Notes: a model not told the origin generated them from the sequence alone. A stretch of 64,000 nt of DNA from Amycolatopsis umgeniensis (GCF_014205155.1 NZ_JACHMX010000001.1:4464001-4528000); one strand, 5' to 3'. Positions 51,979 through 62,128 are shown, counted from the first letter of the stretch. A program made the numbers and translations.

Positions 51979-52434
51979 TTGCGTATTCGATCGATACTGG
52001 CCTGTGCACTGATGCTCATCGTCCCGGTCGCGACACCAGCGGCCGCGGAGGCGAGTCAGAACTCCACCTGTGAGGTGGGCTTGGACGGACTGCACTACTC
52101 CGGAGGCGCCGGCGGCGTCATCTTCAAGGGCCGTGCCACCTGTCCCGGCGCCACGACCATGTTGTTCTTCGGTTCGTTGTGGCGCTGCCCGGTGCGTATC
52201 GACGGCGGGATCCCGGCCGACTGGCTGAACCAAGGATGCGTACTGGCCGGGGACAACAACTCGGAACGCCCGATGGTCGCGGGCCGCCAGGAGACCTTCT
52301 ACGTGCCCGACATCGGTCGGCCGGGTGGCACCGGCGGCCCTTGGTGGAACGGCTGGGGAGCCTTCCGGCTCAAGGACCAGCCCCCGGCGGAAGCGGTGGA
52401 GATCCGGACCGCACCCTTGGAATACACCACCTGA
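51979..52434 (+). CDS. secreted hypothetical protein
   Basis: 151 residues from TTG 51979, preceded by GGGGGGACCA; no ATG or GTG fits before the signal peptide RIRSILACALMLIVPVATPA. Cleavage after AAA-EAS. The mature part carries four Cys (STCEVG, ATCPG, LWRCPV, NQGCVL), so two disulfides are likely, and ends in a Pro/Ala-rich stretch. No family recognised. A bidirectional terminator follows 13 bp after the stop. Confidence 0.6.
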   Translation: MRIRSILACALMLIVPVATPAAAEASQNSTCEVGLDGLHYSGGAGGVIFKGRATCPGATTMLFFGSLWRCPVRIDGGIPADWLNQGCVLAGDNNSERPMVAGRQETFYVPDIGRPGGTGGPWWNGWGAFRLKDQPPAEAVEIRTAPLEYTT

Positions 52435-52447
52435 TCGTGTCACCGAA

Positions 52448-52487
52448 CGAAAAGGGCCCCGCACGGTTTCGTGCGGGGCCCTTTTCG
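52448..52487. terminator. bidirectional terminator
   Basis: An 18-bp perfect stem (52448-52465 with 52470-52487, core AAAAGGGCCCCGCACG) closed by a GTTT loop, with T-runs on either strand. It serves both the secreted-protein gene and the convergent pknB operon. Confidence 0.92.
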
Positions 52488-52499
52488 ATCAGCTTTCGA

Positions 52500-54464
52500 T
52501 CACGGAGGCGGGAGGATCCCCGACCTGGTGGGCGACGTCGTCGTCTCATCGCCTTCGACGATGAACAGCGTGATCGGCGCGTTCTTCGCCACCTTCGCTC
52601 CGGCCTGCGGGTTGGTCTTGCTGACCTTGCCCGCGTCGTCCCGGTCGCCGTTCTTGTCGGCCTGCGTGTTGATCTGACCGCTCCAGCCCAGCTGCTGCAA
52701 CTGGCGGGTGGCCTGCTCCTCCGTCATGCCCTTCAGGTTCGGCATGTCGAAGGTCTCCTGGCTGCCGTCGGACACGGTCACCGTGACCACACCGCCGACC
52801 GCGAGCTTGCCGCCGTTCGGGGTCTGGTCGACGACGGTGTCCTTGGGCTCGCTGGAGCTGGTGGTCTTGAAACTCGGCGTGAACCCGGCCTGCCTCAGCC
52901 CTGCGTCGGCCTCCGACTTCGTCTTGCCCTTGAAGTTCGGGACCGTCTTCAGTTCCTTGGACTTCCCGACCGTGATGTCGACCTTGGAGCCCTGGTCGAC
53001 ATCGGTCTGCGCGGCCGGGTTCTGCGACAGGACCTTGCCGGCGTTGTTCGGCTCGTCGGTCTCCTGCTCGGTGGTCACCCCGAGCACGAGACCCGCGCCG
53101 GTCAGCGCCGTCTCGGCTTCGCTCTGGGACTTGCCCTTGAGGTCCGGGGCCTTGACCTTGCTCGGCTTCGTGCCGACGGTCAGCGTGATCTTGTCCGTGG
53201 TCGGCGTCATCTGACCCTCGTTCGGGTTGATCGCGATGACCTTGTCGATGTCGTTCTCGTCGCAAGCGGGCAGACCGTTCGCGGGCGCACCGGTGCAGGG
53301 GACCTTCTTGGTGGGCTCGAACGAGTTGAACCCCGCCCCCCGGAGCGTGTCCTTCGCCGAAGCCTCGGACTGGCCCGTGACCCTCGGGATCGCCTTGCTC
53401 TCCGCGCCGGTGCTGTTGAACGCGTTGGACAGCCACATGATCAGCAGCACCACGGCCGCCAGCGAGACGACGAGGCCGGCGATCAGCCAGGCGCGACGCT
53501 TCTTCTTCGCGGCCGGGTCTTCGTCGTCTTCTTCGTACTGGTCGTAGCGCTGCGGCACCCGGCGGTCGGAGTCCATGACCTGGGTGCGCTCGTCCTCCGA
53601 CATCACCATCGGCGCGGCGGGCCGCTGGCCGGACAGCGTGCGGACCAGGTCCGAACGCATCTCCGCCGACGACTGGTAGCGGTTCGCCGGGCCCTTCGCG
53701 AGCGCCTTGAGCACGACGGCGTCGAGCTCGGGCGCCACGGCCGGGTTCACCGACGACGGCGGGTTCGGGTCCTCCCGGACGTGCTGGTACGCCACCGCCA
53801 CCGGGGAGTCGCCGGTGAAGGGCGGCTCGCCGGTGATGAGTTCGTACAGCACGCAACCCGCGGCGTAGACGTCGGAACGCGCGTCGACGGACTCACCTCG
53901 GGCCTGCTCCGGCGAGAGGTACTGCGCCGTGCCGATCACCGCGGCGGTCTGCGTCATCGCGGACTGCCCGTCGTGCATGGCGCGCGCGATGCCGAAGTCC
54001 ATCACCTTGACGGCGCCGTTCTTCGTGATCATCACGTTCGCCGGTTTGACGTCGCGGTGCACGATGCCGTGCCGGTGCGAGAAGTCCAGCGCCGCGCAGA
54101 CGTCGGCCATGACCTCCATCGCACGCTTCTGCGACATCGGGCCTTCGGTCTTCACGATGTCCCGCAGAGTCCGTCCTTCGACGTACTCCATGACGATGTA
54201 CGGCAGCGGGCCGAACTCGGTGTTCGTCTCGCCGGTGTCGTAGACGGCGACGATCGCCGGGTGGTTCAGTGCCGCCGCGTTCTGTGCCTCACGACGGAAA
54301 CGTTCTTGGAACTGGGGATCCCGCGCCAGGTCGGCACGCAGGATCTTGATCGCCACCTCCCGGCCCAGGCGCACGTCGTGGCCGTGATGGACCTCGGACA
54401 TGCCTCCGTAGCCGAGCGTGTCGCCCAGCTCGTAGCGGTTGCTGAGCAGTCTTGGTGTGCTCAT
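52500..54464 (-). CDS. pknB: Ser/Thr protein kinase PknB with PASTA domains
   Basis: 654 residues from ATG 54464, overlapping the pknA stop as ATGA. Kinase Lys40, HRD Asp138, DFG Asp156 and activation-loop Thr171/Thr173 fall at the numbers known for M. tuberculosis PknB. A juxtamembrane Arg/Asp-rich segment leads to one membrane span ([20 protein letters not shown]). Four PASTA repeats begin at [24 protein letters not shown] and MPNLKGMT; the first contains an inserted Cys pair ([13 protein letters not shown]). PASTA domains sense muropeptides or lipid II and the kinase governs growth and division. Last gene of the operon. Confidence 0.97.
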   Translation of the reverse strand: MSTPRLLSNRYELGDTLGYGGMSEVHHGHDVRLGREVAIKILRADLARDPQFQERFRREAQNAAALNHPAIVAVYDTGETNTEFGPLPYIVMEYVEGRTLRDIVKTEGPMSQKRAMEVMADVCAALDFSHRHGIVHRDVKPANVMITKNGAVKVMDFGIARAMHDGQSAMTQTAAVIGTAQYLSPEQARGESVDARSDVYAAGCVLYELITGEPPFTGDSPVAVAYQHVREDPNPPSSVNPAVAPELDAVVLKALAKGPANRYQSSAEMRSDLVRTLSGQRPAAPMVMSEDERTQVMDSDRRVPQRYDQYEEDDEDPAAKKKRRAWLIAGLVVSLAAVVLLIMWLSNAFNSTGAESKAIPRVTGQSEASAKDTLRGAGFNSFEPTKKVPCTGAPANGLPACDENDIDKVIAINPNEGQMTPTTDKITLTVGTKPSKVKAPDLKGKSQSEAETALTGAGLVLGVTTEQETDEPNNAGKVLSQNPAAQTDVDQGSKVDITVGKSKELKTVPNFKGKTKSEADAGLRQAGFTPSFKTTSSSEPKDTVVDQTPNGGKLAVGGVVTVTVSDGSQETFDMPNLKGMTEEQATRQLQQLGWSGQINTQADKNGDRDDAGKVSKTNPQAGAKVAKNAPITLFIVEGDETTTSPTRSGILPPP

Positions 54465-55771
54465 CTCTGCGTGCCGTTCCATTCCGTCCAAGGTTTGCTG
54501 CTCATCATTCCTGGATTCGCCTGCCCGGCTGATTCCTCGGTGCTGCCCTCCGTCGGCACCGCGGGGTACGCGGATGTCTGCGAAGGACCCACAGGCTTCT
54601 TACCCGGAGCCGGTGCCTGTTCACTCGTATCCACGCCGCCCGACTGCTGTCCGTTGCCCGAACCGACCAGTCTCACGATGAGGAAGGCTCCTGCCACCAG
54701 TACTGCGATCAGGATCACCGCGAGCAGCACCCACCAGCCCCATTGTGGCCGTTTGCCGGGCAGGCGGCGGACCGCCATCGGGGGCGGTCCGGTGACCGGG
54801 TGCATCGCCGGATGCGACGCCGGTCCGACGGCCACCATGGGGTTCGGCGGCGAGTGCGGGCCAGGAGGCCCCTGCTGCGGCATCACCGGCGGCTGGCCTG
54901 CGGCGTAGGCGACGTTGACCAGCCCCGACGGTGTCGGCAGCGGCAGACCGGCGCGGACCGCGGCCACCGCGGCCGCGAACTCGCCACCGCTGTTGTACCG
55001 CTGTCTCGGATCCTTGATCAGGGTCGCTTCGATGACCGCGCGGGCGCCCGGCGGCACGTCCGGCGGCAGCGGCGGCGGGAGGTCGCGGATGTGCATCATC
55101 GCGACGGTCACCGCGTTCTCCGAAAGGAACGGCCGGTGCCCGGTCAGGCATTCGTAGCCGCAGACAGCCAGCGAATAGACGTCGCTCGCCGGTTCGGCGT
55201 TATGCCCGAGCGCCTGCTCGGGGGCGATGTAGTGGGCGGTGCCCATGACCATGCCGGACCTGGTCACCGGTGCGGCGTCGGCGGCCTTCGCGACGCCGAA
55301 GTCGGTGATCTTCACCTGCCCGGCCGGGGTGACCATGATGTTGCCCGGTTTGACGTCGCGGTGCACCAGACCGGTCTCGTGCGCAGCCTGCAGCGCGTTC
55401 CCGGCCTGCTCGAGGATGTCCAGGGTGCGCTCGGCGTTCAGCCGTCCTTCACGGGTGATGATCGCGGCCAGCGGATCGCCTTCGACCAGCTCCATCACCA
55501 GGTACGCGATCGACAGCTCGTCCGCGACCGTCTCGCCGTAGTCGTGCACGGCGGCGATGCCGGGATGGTTCAGCGACGCCGTCATCCGCGCCTCTGTCCG
55601 GAAGCGATGCAGGAACTCGGCGTCGCCGGACAGCTCCGCCTTGAGGATCTTGACGGCGACCGTCCGGTCCAGCCGCGTGTCGCTGGCCTGCCAGACCTCG
55701 CCCATCCCGCCGACGGCGATCCGGTTCGTCAGCTTGTACCGGTCGGCCAGCAGCTGACCCGAGGACAGCAT
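54461..55771 (-). CDS. pknA: Ser/Thr protein kinase PknA
   Basis: 436 residues from ATG 55771. Kinase domain (residues 10-270) with Gly loop [37 protein letters not shown] and the activation-loop [11 protein letters not shown] Pro-rich linker of about 60 residues, one membrane span ([20 protein letters not shown]) and a short Ser/Thr/Pro-rich extracellular tail without PASTA repeats. PknA and PknB phosphorylate cell-shape and division proteins such as Wag31. It follows pbpA by 3 bp and overlaps pknB. Confidence 0.95.
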   Translation of the reverse strand: MLSSGQLLADRYKLTNRIAVGGMGEVWQASDTRLDRTVAVKILKAELSGDAEFLHRFRTEARMTASLNHPGIAAVHDYGETVADELSIAYLVMELVEGDPLAAIITREGRLNAERTLDILEQAGNALQAAHETGLVHRDVKPGNIMVTPAGQVKITDFGVAKAADAAPVTRSGMVMGTAHYIAPEQALGHNAEPASDVYSLAVCGYECLTGHRPFLSENAVTVAMMHIRDLPPPLPPDVPPGARAVIEATLIKDPRQRYNSGGEFAAAVAAVRAGLPLPTPSGLVNVAYAAGQPPVMPQQGPPGPHSPPNPMVAVGPASHPAMHPVTGPPPMAVRRLPGKRPQWGWWVLLAVILIAVLVAGAFLIVRLVGSGNGQQSGGVDTSEQAPAPGKKPVGPSQTSAYPAVPTEGSTEESAGQANPGMMSSKPWTEWNGTQR

Positions 55772-55774
55772 CCG

Positions 55775-57238
55775 CTATCCACCCCCGAGCATCGCGTTGA
55801 CGGCGGCGCGGCCGATCTCCGCGGCGACGGTGCCGCCGGTCGCTTCGAGCCCGCGGTTACCACCGGACTCGACGATCACCGAGACGGCGATCTTCGGGTC
55901 CATCGCCGGCGCGAACCCGGTGTACCAGGCGTGCGGCGGGGTGTTCTTCGGGTCGTTGCCGTGTTCGGCGGTGCCGGTCTTGGAGGCGATCTGGATGTCG
56001 CCGCGTTTGCCGGCGCCCTTGGTGTTCTCCTCCGACGCCAGCATCATGTCGCGCAGGATCGCGGCGTTCGCGCTGGACATGGCGGCGTCGCCGGTCAGTT
56101 CGCTCGGTTTGTAGTCCTCGATGGTCGACAGGTTCGGTGCCAGCAGCGACTGCACGAGCTGCGGCTTCATCGCCATCCCGTTGTTCGCGATGGTCGCCGA
56201 AAGCAAGGCGTCCTGGATCGGCGTCAGGCGTACGTCCCGCTGCCCGATGGCGCTCTGGAACAGGGCGGCCTTCGAGTCGAGCGGGCCGAGGGTGGAACCG
56301 GCGACCCGCATCGGCACTGTCAGGTCTTCGCCGACACCGAAGTTCTTCGCCGTCGCGTTCAGCTTCTCCTTGCCGAGCTCACCCGCGAGTTCGGCGAAGG
56401 GCACGTTGCACGAGTACCGCAGCGCTTCCTTCAACGTGCTGCCCTTGCAGGCCGCGCCGCCGTAGTTCTCCAGCGTCGTCTGCGTGCCGGGGAGTTTGAC
56501 GTTGGGCGCGGTGTTGACCGGCATGTCCGGCGTCTTGCCGTCCTCGAGCGCGGCCGCGGTCACTATCAGCTTCGCGGTCGAACCCGGCGGATAGGTCTCC
56601 GAGATCGCGCGGTTCAGCATCGGCTTCTTCGGATCGTCACGCCACTGCCCCCACGCGGCGATCTGCTCCTTGCCGACGTGCGAGGCGAGCTTGTTCGGGT
56701 CGTACGACGGCGTCGAGACCATGGCCAGGATGCGCCCGGTCTTGGGCTCCATCGCGACCACCGAGCCGGTGTAGCCCTTCTGCGTCATCAGGTCGTACGC
56801 CGCCTTCTGCACGGCGGGGTTGATCGTCAGCTTCACGTTCCCGCCGCGCGGATCGCGGCCGGTGACCATGTCCGACAGGCGCCGGACGAACAGCCGCGGG
56901 TCGGAACCGTTGAGCACGTCGTCCTCGGACCGCTCCAGGCCGCCCGAGCCGTAGTTGATCGAGTAGTAGCCGGTGACCGGCGCGTACATCGGGCCGTCGG
57001 CGTAGGTCCGGATGAACTTGTACTTGTCGTTCGACGGGTCGACCTTCGCGAGCGCGGAACCGTCGGGGGTGACGATCAGGCCGCGCTGGCGGGAGTACTC
57101 CTCGTAGAGCACGCGCAGGTTGCGCGAATCCGTGCGGTAGTCGTCGGCCTTGACCACCTGGATGTAGGTGGCGTTGGCCAGCAGCAGCACCACCATGACG
57201 AGCATGGCGATCCCGACCTTGCGGAGCGGGGTGTTCAC
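55775..57238 (-). CDS. pbpA: penicillin-binding protein PbpA (class B transpeptidase)
   Basis: 487 residues from GTG 57238, overlapping the rodA stop as GTGA. N-terminal membrane anchor (VGIAMLVMVVLLLANATYIQ), dimerisation domain, then transpeptidase motifs: S-x-x-K in PPGSTAKLIV, S-x-N in YSCNVPFAEL and K-T-G in SKTGTAEHGN. Cross-links peptidoglycan in elongation or division, probably together with RodA. A known phosphorylation target of PknB in mycobacteria. Confidence 0.96.
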   Translation of the reverse strand: MNTPLRKVGIAMLVMVVLLLANATYIQVVKADDYRTDSRNLRVLYEEYSRQRGLIVTPDGSALAKVDPSNDKYKFIRTYADGPMYAPVTGYYSINYGSGGLERSEDDVLNGSDPRLFVRRLSDMVTGRDPRGGNVKLTINPAVQKAAYDLMTQKGYTGSVVAMEPKTGRILAMVSTPSYDPNKLASHVGKEQIAAWGQWRDDPKKPMLNRAISETYPPGSTAKLIVTAAALEDGKTPDMPVNTAPNVKLPGTQTTLENYGGAACKGSTLKEALRYSCNVPFAELAGELGKEKLNATAKNFGVGEDLTVPMRVAGSTLGPLDSKAALFQSAIGQRDVRLTPIQDALLSATIANNGMAMKPQLVQSLLAPNLSTIEDYKPSELTGDAAMSSANAAILRDMMLASEENTKGAGKRGDIQIASKTGTAEHGNDPKNTPPHAWYTGFAPAMDPKIAVSVIVESGGNRGLEATGGTVAAEIGRAAVNAMLGGG

Positions 57239-58713
57239 GAAGCGCTCCCCTCACCGTTCGCGGACGGCCGCTGGACCATCACCGTGTGCGCTTCCGCGAG
57301 GGGCGCTTGCGGCTGTTGCGGCTTCGGCCGCGCGGCGGGTTTGCGGGCGGCGTCGGAGATTCGGAGCAGAAGGGCCACCAGGATGTAGTTCGCGAGCAAG
57401 GAAGAACCACCGCGGGAGAGGAACGGGGCGGTGATCCCGGTGTTGGGGATCAGGTTCGTGACGCCGCCGACGACGACGAAGATCTGCATGACCAGGGCGA
57501 ACGACAGGCCGCCGCCGAGGAGTTTGCCGAAGGTGTCGCGGACGGCGAGGGCGCTGCGCATCCCGCGCATCGCCAGGATCAGGTACAGCATCAGCATCGC
57601 GGCGAGGCCGATGAAGCCGAGTTCCTCGCCGATCGCGGTGGTGATGAAGTCCGTTTTGGCCTCGGGGACCATGTCCGGCCGCCCGGCGCCGAGGCCGGTA
57701 CCGCCGACCCCGCCGGTCCCGAGCCCGAACAGCCCCTGCGCGACCTGGTAACCGCCGCCCGCGTCGTCGTAGGTGGCGAGCGGGTCGATCCAGTTCCGGA
57801 CACGCTGCTGGACGTGCGTGAACAGGTTGTAGGCGATGATCGCGCCCGCGGCGAAGAAGCCGACCCCGAGCACCACCCAGATGATCCGTTCGGTGGCGAC
57901 GTACAACATCACCAGCGTGACGCCGAAGAACAGCAGCGACGTCCCGAGGTCCTTCTCGAACACCAGGACACCGAGGCAGGCGGCCGCCGCGATGAGGATC
58001 GGGCCGAGGTCACGGGCACGCGGCAGCTCGACGCCGGCGATCTTCTTGCCCGCGACCATGAACAGGTCGCGTTTCGTCACCAGGAACGAGGCGAAGAAGA
58101 TCATCAGCAGGATCTTCGCGAACTCACCCGGCTGGATCGAGAAGAACGGCAGCTTGATCCAGACCTTCGCGCCGTTGACCTCGGAAAGGCTCGACGGCAG
58201 CACCGCGGGCAGCGCGAGCGCCACGATGCCGACCAGACCGCAGATGTAGCCGTAGCGGGTCAGCGTGCGGTGGTCGCTGATCACGACCAGCACCACCACG
58301 AACAGCACGAGCGAGATCGCCGTGAACAGCACCTGCTTGGTGACGTCCGGCGTGTACTCCTTGCCCTGCTGGATCGCGCGTTCCGCGAGCGCGAGGTCGA
58401 TCCGGTGGATCATCACCAGGCCGAGCCCGTTCAGCAGCGCGACGCACGGCAGGATCACCGGGTCCGCGTACGGCGCCCAGCGGCGGACAGCCAGATGCGC
58501 CGCCGTCAGCACCCCGAGGTAGGACAGCCCCAGCCAGATGATCGAGCTGGTGAGCTCCTGCTCCTGGTTCGCTTCCACCAGCACGAGCGCGATGGTGACG
58601 ATGAACGTCGCGAACGCCAGGAGGACGAGCTCGGTCCCGCGCCGGGTGGGCAGCTCGCGCGGAGGGTTCGTGGCGAACTGGGCCGAAGCCGGATCGGCGA
58701 GCGGCGTGCTCAT
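57235..58713 (-). CDS. rodA: RodA/FtsW/SpoVE family peptidoglycan glycosyltransferase
   Basis: 492 residues from ATG 58713, sharing one base with the pstP stop (TGATG). Ten to twelve membrane spans. SEDS signatures: VMIHRIDLALAERA, FFSIQPGEFAKILLMIFFAS, KDLGTSLLFFGVTLVML and the C-terminal GGVTNLIPNTGITAPFLSRG. The SEDS polymerase builds glycan strands from lipid II and works with the class B PBP encoded immediately after it. Cytoplasmic Pro/Gln-rich tail. Confidence 0.95.
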   Translation of the reverse strand: MSTPLADPASAQFATNPPRELPTRRGTELVLLAFATFIVTIALVLVEANQEQELTSSIIWLGLSYLGVLTAAHLAVRRWAPYADPVILPCVALLNGLGLVMIHRIDLALAERAIQQGKEYTPDVTKQVLFTAISLVLFVVVLVVISDHRTLTRYGYICGLVGIVALALPAVLPSSLSEVNGAKVWIKLPFFSIQPGEFAKILLMIFFASFLVTKRDLFMVAGKKIAGVELPRARDLGPILIAAAACLGVLVFEKDLGTSLLFFGVTLVMLYVATERIIWVVLGVGFFAAGAIIAYNLFTHVQQRVRNWIDPLATYDDAGGGYQVAQGLFGLGTGGVGGTGLGAGRPDMVPEAKTDFITTAIGEELGFIGLAAMLMLYLILAMRGMRSALAVRDTFGKLLGGGLSFALVMQIFVVVGGVTNLIPNTGITAPFLSRGGSSLLANYILVALLLRISDAARKPAARPKPQQPQAPLAEAHTVMVQRPSANGEGSAS

Positions 58714-60107
58714 CAGTTACCGCCCCCTGGTGCTGCCGTGGCCGGCGTCGAGCAGTCCCTCCCCGCTGGCTGGTTCGCCGAGTTCGGCGAGGCGGGGGTC
58801 GAAGGGGGAGCCGCCGACGACGACACGGGCGGTGCCGAAGCGGAAGGCGGCGTGGAAGTCGAGCTGGTGTTCGGTTTGCAGTCGGCCAGCTGCTTGTGCG
58901 GCCGCAGGAAGTCGTCGATGTACTTGCGGGCGTCGTCGAGGTTGTCCTTCTTGACGCCGTTCTTCACCGCGATGCGCGCGTCCTCCTGGAGCGCGGGCAC
59001 CAGCAGTTTGTCGGTGCACAGCCCGCCCGGCGGGCACGAGCCCTGCTCGTAGGCGTGCAGGTCGATGCCGAGGATGCTGCCGGGGACGCCGCGGTAGATC
59101 ACGACCTCCTCGCCGGGACCTTCGCCGACGTAGTACTGGCTCAGCACGAAATACCGCGTGGCTATCGCCGCCGCGGCCAGCACGATCAGGACGACCACTG
59201 CTCCCGCCAGCCAGCGAAATCGCCTCCGGCGCTTGACCTTGGGGTCCTCCTGTGGTGGCTGGACCTCGGGCCGCGGCTGCGGCGCGGGCTGGGTCAGCGC
59301 CCTGGCACGGGCGGCGGGGGAGTCGCCCTGGTGGAATTCGTCACTGCCGTCACCGGCGGCGCCGCCCACTATGGGCGCGTCCTCGCCGAAATCGACGTCG
59401 ACGACGTCGGCGATGATCACCGTGACGTTGTCGGTGCCGCCGCCCTTGAGCGCCAGCTCGATCATCCGGTCCGCACAGGCCTGCGGATCCGGGATCTGGA
59501 TGGCCTCGGCGAGCGTCTCGTCGCTGACCATGCCGGACAGACCGTCCGAGCAGATCAGGTAGCGGTCGTGGGCACGGGCCTCGCGCACCGTCAGGCTCGG
59601 CTCGACCTCGTGTCCGGTGAGCGCCTTCAGCAGCAGCGACCGCTGCGGGTGCACCGCAGCCTCTTCCGGCGTGATCCGGCCCTGTTCGAGGAGTTCGTTG
59701 ACGAAGCTGTCGTCCCGCGTGATCTGCGAGAACTGCCCGCCGCGCATCAGATACGCGCGCGAGTCGCCGACGTGCACGACACCCATCCGCGAACCGGCGA
59801 ACAGCACGGCGGTCAGGGTGGTGCCCATCCCGTCGAGGTCCGGATCCTGCTGGACGAGTTCGGCGATGGCGGCGTTGCCGTTCTGGACGGCCTCGCGCAG
59901 CTGGGCGAGGAGGTCGTCGCTCGGATCGTCGTCGTCGAGCGGGGCCAGTGAGGCGATGACCACCTTGCTGGCGACTTCACCGGCGGCGTGACCGCCCATG
60001 CCGTCGGCGAGGGCGAGCAGGCGGGGACCTGCGTACACGGAGTCCTGGTTGCTGGAACGCACCAGGCCCCGGTCGCTGCGAGCCGCGTAGCGGAGGACGA
60101 GAGTCAT
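58713..60107 (-). CDS. pstP: PP2C-family Ser/Thr phosphatase PstP
   Basis: 464 residues from ATG 60107, overlapping the fhaB stop as ATGA. PPM phosphatase motifs with metal-binding Asp: VRSSNQDSVY, ALADGMGGHAAGE, GMGTTLTAVLF, VHVGDSRAYLMR, LICSDGLSGMV and GGTDNVTVII. One membrane span (RWLAGAVVVLIVLAAAAIAT) and an extracellular domain with a Ser/Pro-rich end follow. It dephosphorylates PknA/PknB and their substrates. The only Ser/Thr phosphatase of the operon. Confidence 0.96.
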   Translation of the reverse strand: MTLVLRYAARSDRGLVRSSNQDSVYAGPRLLALADGMGGHAAGEVASKVVIASLAPLDDDDPSDDLLAQLREAVQNGNAAIAELVQQDPDLDGMGTTLTAVLFAGSRMGVVHVGDSRAYLMRGGQFSQITRDDSFVNELLEQGRITPEEAAVHPQRSLLLKALTGHEVEPSLTVREARAHDRYLICSDGLSGMVSDETLAEAIQIPDPQACADRMIELALKGGGTDNVTVIIADVVDVDFGEDAPIVGGAAGDGSDEFHQGDSPAARARALTQPAPQPRPEVQPPQEDPKVKRRRRFRWLAGAVVVLIVLAAAAIATRYFVLSQYYVGEGPGEEVVIYRGVPGSILGIDLHAYEQGSCPPGGLCTDKLLVPALQEDARIAVKNGVKKDNLDDARKYIDDFLRPHKQLADCKPNTSSTSTPPSASAPPVSSSAAPPSTPASPNSANQPAGRDCSTPATAAPGGGN

Positions 60108-60571
60108 GGGCGAAGCTCGATCACCGTTTTGCCGATCCGGATGGGGACTCCGAGCGGGACCCGGAGGGGTGCCGTGACCTTAGCCCGGTCGAGGTACGTC
60201 CCGTTCGTCGAGCCCAGATCTTCCACGTACCAATCCTCCCCGCGCAGGGCGATCCGGGCGTGCCGGGTCGACGCGTAGTCGTCGTCCAGCACCAAGGTCG
60301 AGTCGTCGGCACGGCCGATCAGGATCGGCCTGCCGTCCAAGGCGATCCTGGTGCCTGCCAGCGCGCCATGGGTCACGAGCAGCTGCTGCGGCGACTTCCC
60401 GCCGCGCGGCTTCTTGTTTTCCTTCTTCTTGCGACCGAACGTCGGGACGGCGACTCGCAGCCCGGAGGCCGCGTACAGATCCGAGCGGACGACACGCAAC
60501 GCGGCGAACACGAAGAGCCAGAGCAGCACGAGAAAGCCCACTCTGGTGAGTTGAACGACCAGCTCTGGCAC
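60104..60571 (-). CDS. fhaB: FHA-domain membrane protein FhaB (FipA)
   Basis: 155 residues from GTG 60571, the same length as the M. tuberculosis protein. N-terminal membrane span (VVQLTRVGFLVLLWLFVFAA), basic linker RKKKENKKPRGGKS, and an FHA domain with ILIGRADDSTLVL, STRHARIAL and LGSTNGTYLDR, the phospho-Thr pocket. It links kinase signalling to FtsZ/division proteins. The 159-bp gap before fhaA has no gene. In-frame codons upstream of 60571 do not look coding. Confidence 0.92.
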   Translation of the reverse strand: MPELVVQLTRVGFLVLLWLFVFAALRVVRSDLYAASGLRVAVPTFGRKKKENKKPRGGKSPQQLLVTHGALAGTRIALDGRPILIGRADDSTLVLDDDYASTRHARIALRGEDWYVEDLGSTNGTYLDRAKVTAPLRVPLGVPIRIGKTVIELRP

Positions 60572-60730
60572 TTGTTGTGTCCGCTCCCGTTTCTCCTGTA
60601 CGCCGCGGAGAGCCCGTGCCGTCCGGGATGGTCGGCTCCGAACGGCCTTGCTCTCCGCTACGACCCGAGGTGCCGATCCACCACAGGTCCCGCACCGCAA
60701 TTCTGCGGTACCCCCTCCAGACGCCGCCGG

Positions 60731-61999
60731 TCAGCCCTGCGTACGGAACACGAGAGACGAGTGGCCCACGCGGATCACGTCGCCGTCGGCGAGCTGCCAG
60801 GTCTGCACGGGGGTGCCGTTGACGGTGGTGCCGTTCGTCGAACCGATGTCCGCGAGCGTCGCGCTCTGGCCGTCCCAGGTGATCTCCAGATGACGACGCG
60901 AGACGCCGGTGTCCGGCAGCCGGAAGTCGGCGTCCTGACCACGGCCCACGACGTTCCCGCCCTGCTTCAGCGAGTACGAACGGTTCGAACCGTCGTCCAG
61001 CTGGAGGCTCGCGGCGAGCTGACGGCCTGCCGCCGGCTGACCGCCGTAGCCGCCACCCTGCGCGTACGGGTCCGCGGCGGGCTGGCCGTACTGCTGCTGG
61101 CCACCGCCGTACTGGTCGTAGCCGCCCTGTTGCTGCTGGCCGCCGTACTGGTCATAGCCGGGCTGCTGGGCGCCGCCGCCGTAACCACCCTGGTCGTAAC
61201 CGGGTTGCTGCTGCTGGCCGCCGTACTGGTCGTACCCGGGCTGCTGGGCGCCGCCGCCGTAACCACCCTGGTCGTAACCGGGTTGCTGCTGCTGGCCGCC
61301 GTACTGGTCATAGCCCGGCTGCTGGGCGCCGCCATAGCCCTGGTCGTAGCCGGGCTGTTGCTGCTGGCCGCCGTACTGGTCGTAACCGGGCTGCTGGGCG
61401 CCGCCGTAACCCTGGTCGTAGCCGCCCTGCTGTTGGCCGCCATAACCCTGGTCGTACCCGGGCTGCTGCTGGCCAGCCTGCTGTCCGTAGCCGTACTGGC
61501 CCTGCTGCTGGCCGTACGGGTCACCCTGGTCGTATTGGCCGTAGCCGGGGGGCTGGCTCATTGCTGGGTCTCCTGCGTTGCTGGGTCGTGCCGACCGTGA
61601 CGAACCTTCGGCGCCAGGTGGTTTGACGTCGGGATCGACGGACGAACGGGTCTTGAACTGTCCAGTATGCAGCGCCTCGTTGCGCTCGAGCGAAACTACG
61701 ACGTCACCATAGGTGTCCCAACCGTGCTCGGCGAGGTGTTCCTTGACCGCCTCCGCCAACACCGACGTGACCCGACGTTCGTCTCCGGCCATGCGCTCGT
61801 GATCAGCCTGCCCCAACGACACGATGTAGTGGTTGGGAGCGAGCTGTCGACCACCGGCCAGCTCACGAACGTTCTCCTCGCTCTCGCGCTCAAGCGCCAC
61901 CGCCACTTCCTGCGTGACGACGTTGCCACCGAACATGCGCGCGAAGGTATTGCCCACGAGGTTCTCGAGCCGCCTATCAAAGCGTTCGACGCGGCCCAC
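60731..61999 (-). CDS. fhaA: FHA-domain protein FhaA with DUF3662 domain
   Basis: 422 residues. DUF3662 (residues 1-115: RFDRRLENLVGNTFARMFGG), a long Gln/Gly/Tyr/Pro-rich low-complexity region (148-321) of near-perfect repeats, then a C-terminal FHA domain with VVGRGQDADFRLPDTGVSRR and LADIGSTNGTTVNGTPVQ. FhaA binds phosphorylated PknB targets such as MviN (MurJ) in mycobacteria and restrains peptidoglycan synthesis. It is the first gene of the operon pknB-pknA-pbpA-rodA-pstP-fhaB-fhaA read on the minus strand. Confidence 0.96.
   Translation of the reverse strand: MGRVERFDRRLENLVGNTFARMFGGNVVTQEVAVALERESEENVRELAGGRQLAPNHYIVSLGQADHERMAGDERRVTSVLAEAVKEHLAEHGWDTYGDVVVSLERNEALHTGQFKTRSSVDPDVKPPGAEGSSRSARPSNAGDPAMSQPPGYGQYDQGDPYGQQQGQYGYGQQAGQQQPGYDQGYGGQQQGGYDQGYGGAQQPGYDQYGGQQQQPGYDQGYGGAQQPGYDQYGGQQQQPGYDQGGYGGGAQQPGYDQYGGQQQQPGYDQGGYGGGAQQPGYDQYGGQQQQGGYDQYGGGQQQYGQPAADPYAQGGGYGGQPAAGRQLAASLQLDDGSNRSYSLKQGGNVVGRGQDADFRLPDTGVSRRHLEITWDGQSATLADIGSTNGTTVNGTPVQTWQLADGDVIRVGHSSLVFRTQG
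61112..61474 (-). repeat. tandem coding repeats in fhaA
   Basis: Direct repeats of about 69-78 bp coding for units such as GAQQPGYDQYGGQQQQPGYD, about four complete copies. Nearly identical DNA suggests recent expansion or homogenisation. Copy number may vary between strains. Confidence 0.85.
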
Positions 62000-62128
62000 C
62001 GGGCAACCTCCTCACACGTGTGCTTCCCCGTCGATCCTATCCGGGTACGGCCAGTCGGACACGGCCCCCGGTGAAACCCGTCAAATCAGCCTGCTACGCT
62101 TTGCGAGCTGTCAGAGAACGAAGCACTC

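Noticed and set aside
54743..57388. 881-residue plus-strand frame opposite pknA and pbpA
   Set aside because: Antisense to two well-supported genes and typical mirror composition.
61112..61474. Possible CRISPR-like array
   Set aside because: The repeats are in frame inside fhaA, code for Q/G/Y units, and have no unique spacers of constant length.
60950..61600. Plus-strand hydrophobic repeat ORF (LLLLAAVLV units)
   Set aside because: It is the reverse reading of the Gln/Gly/Tyr repeats of fhaA; apparent membrane helices are an artefact.
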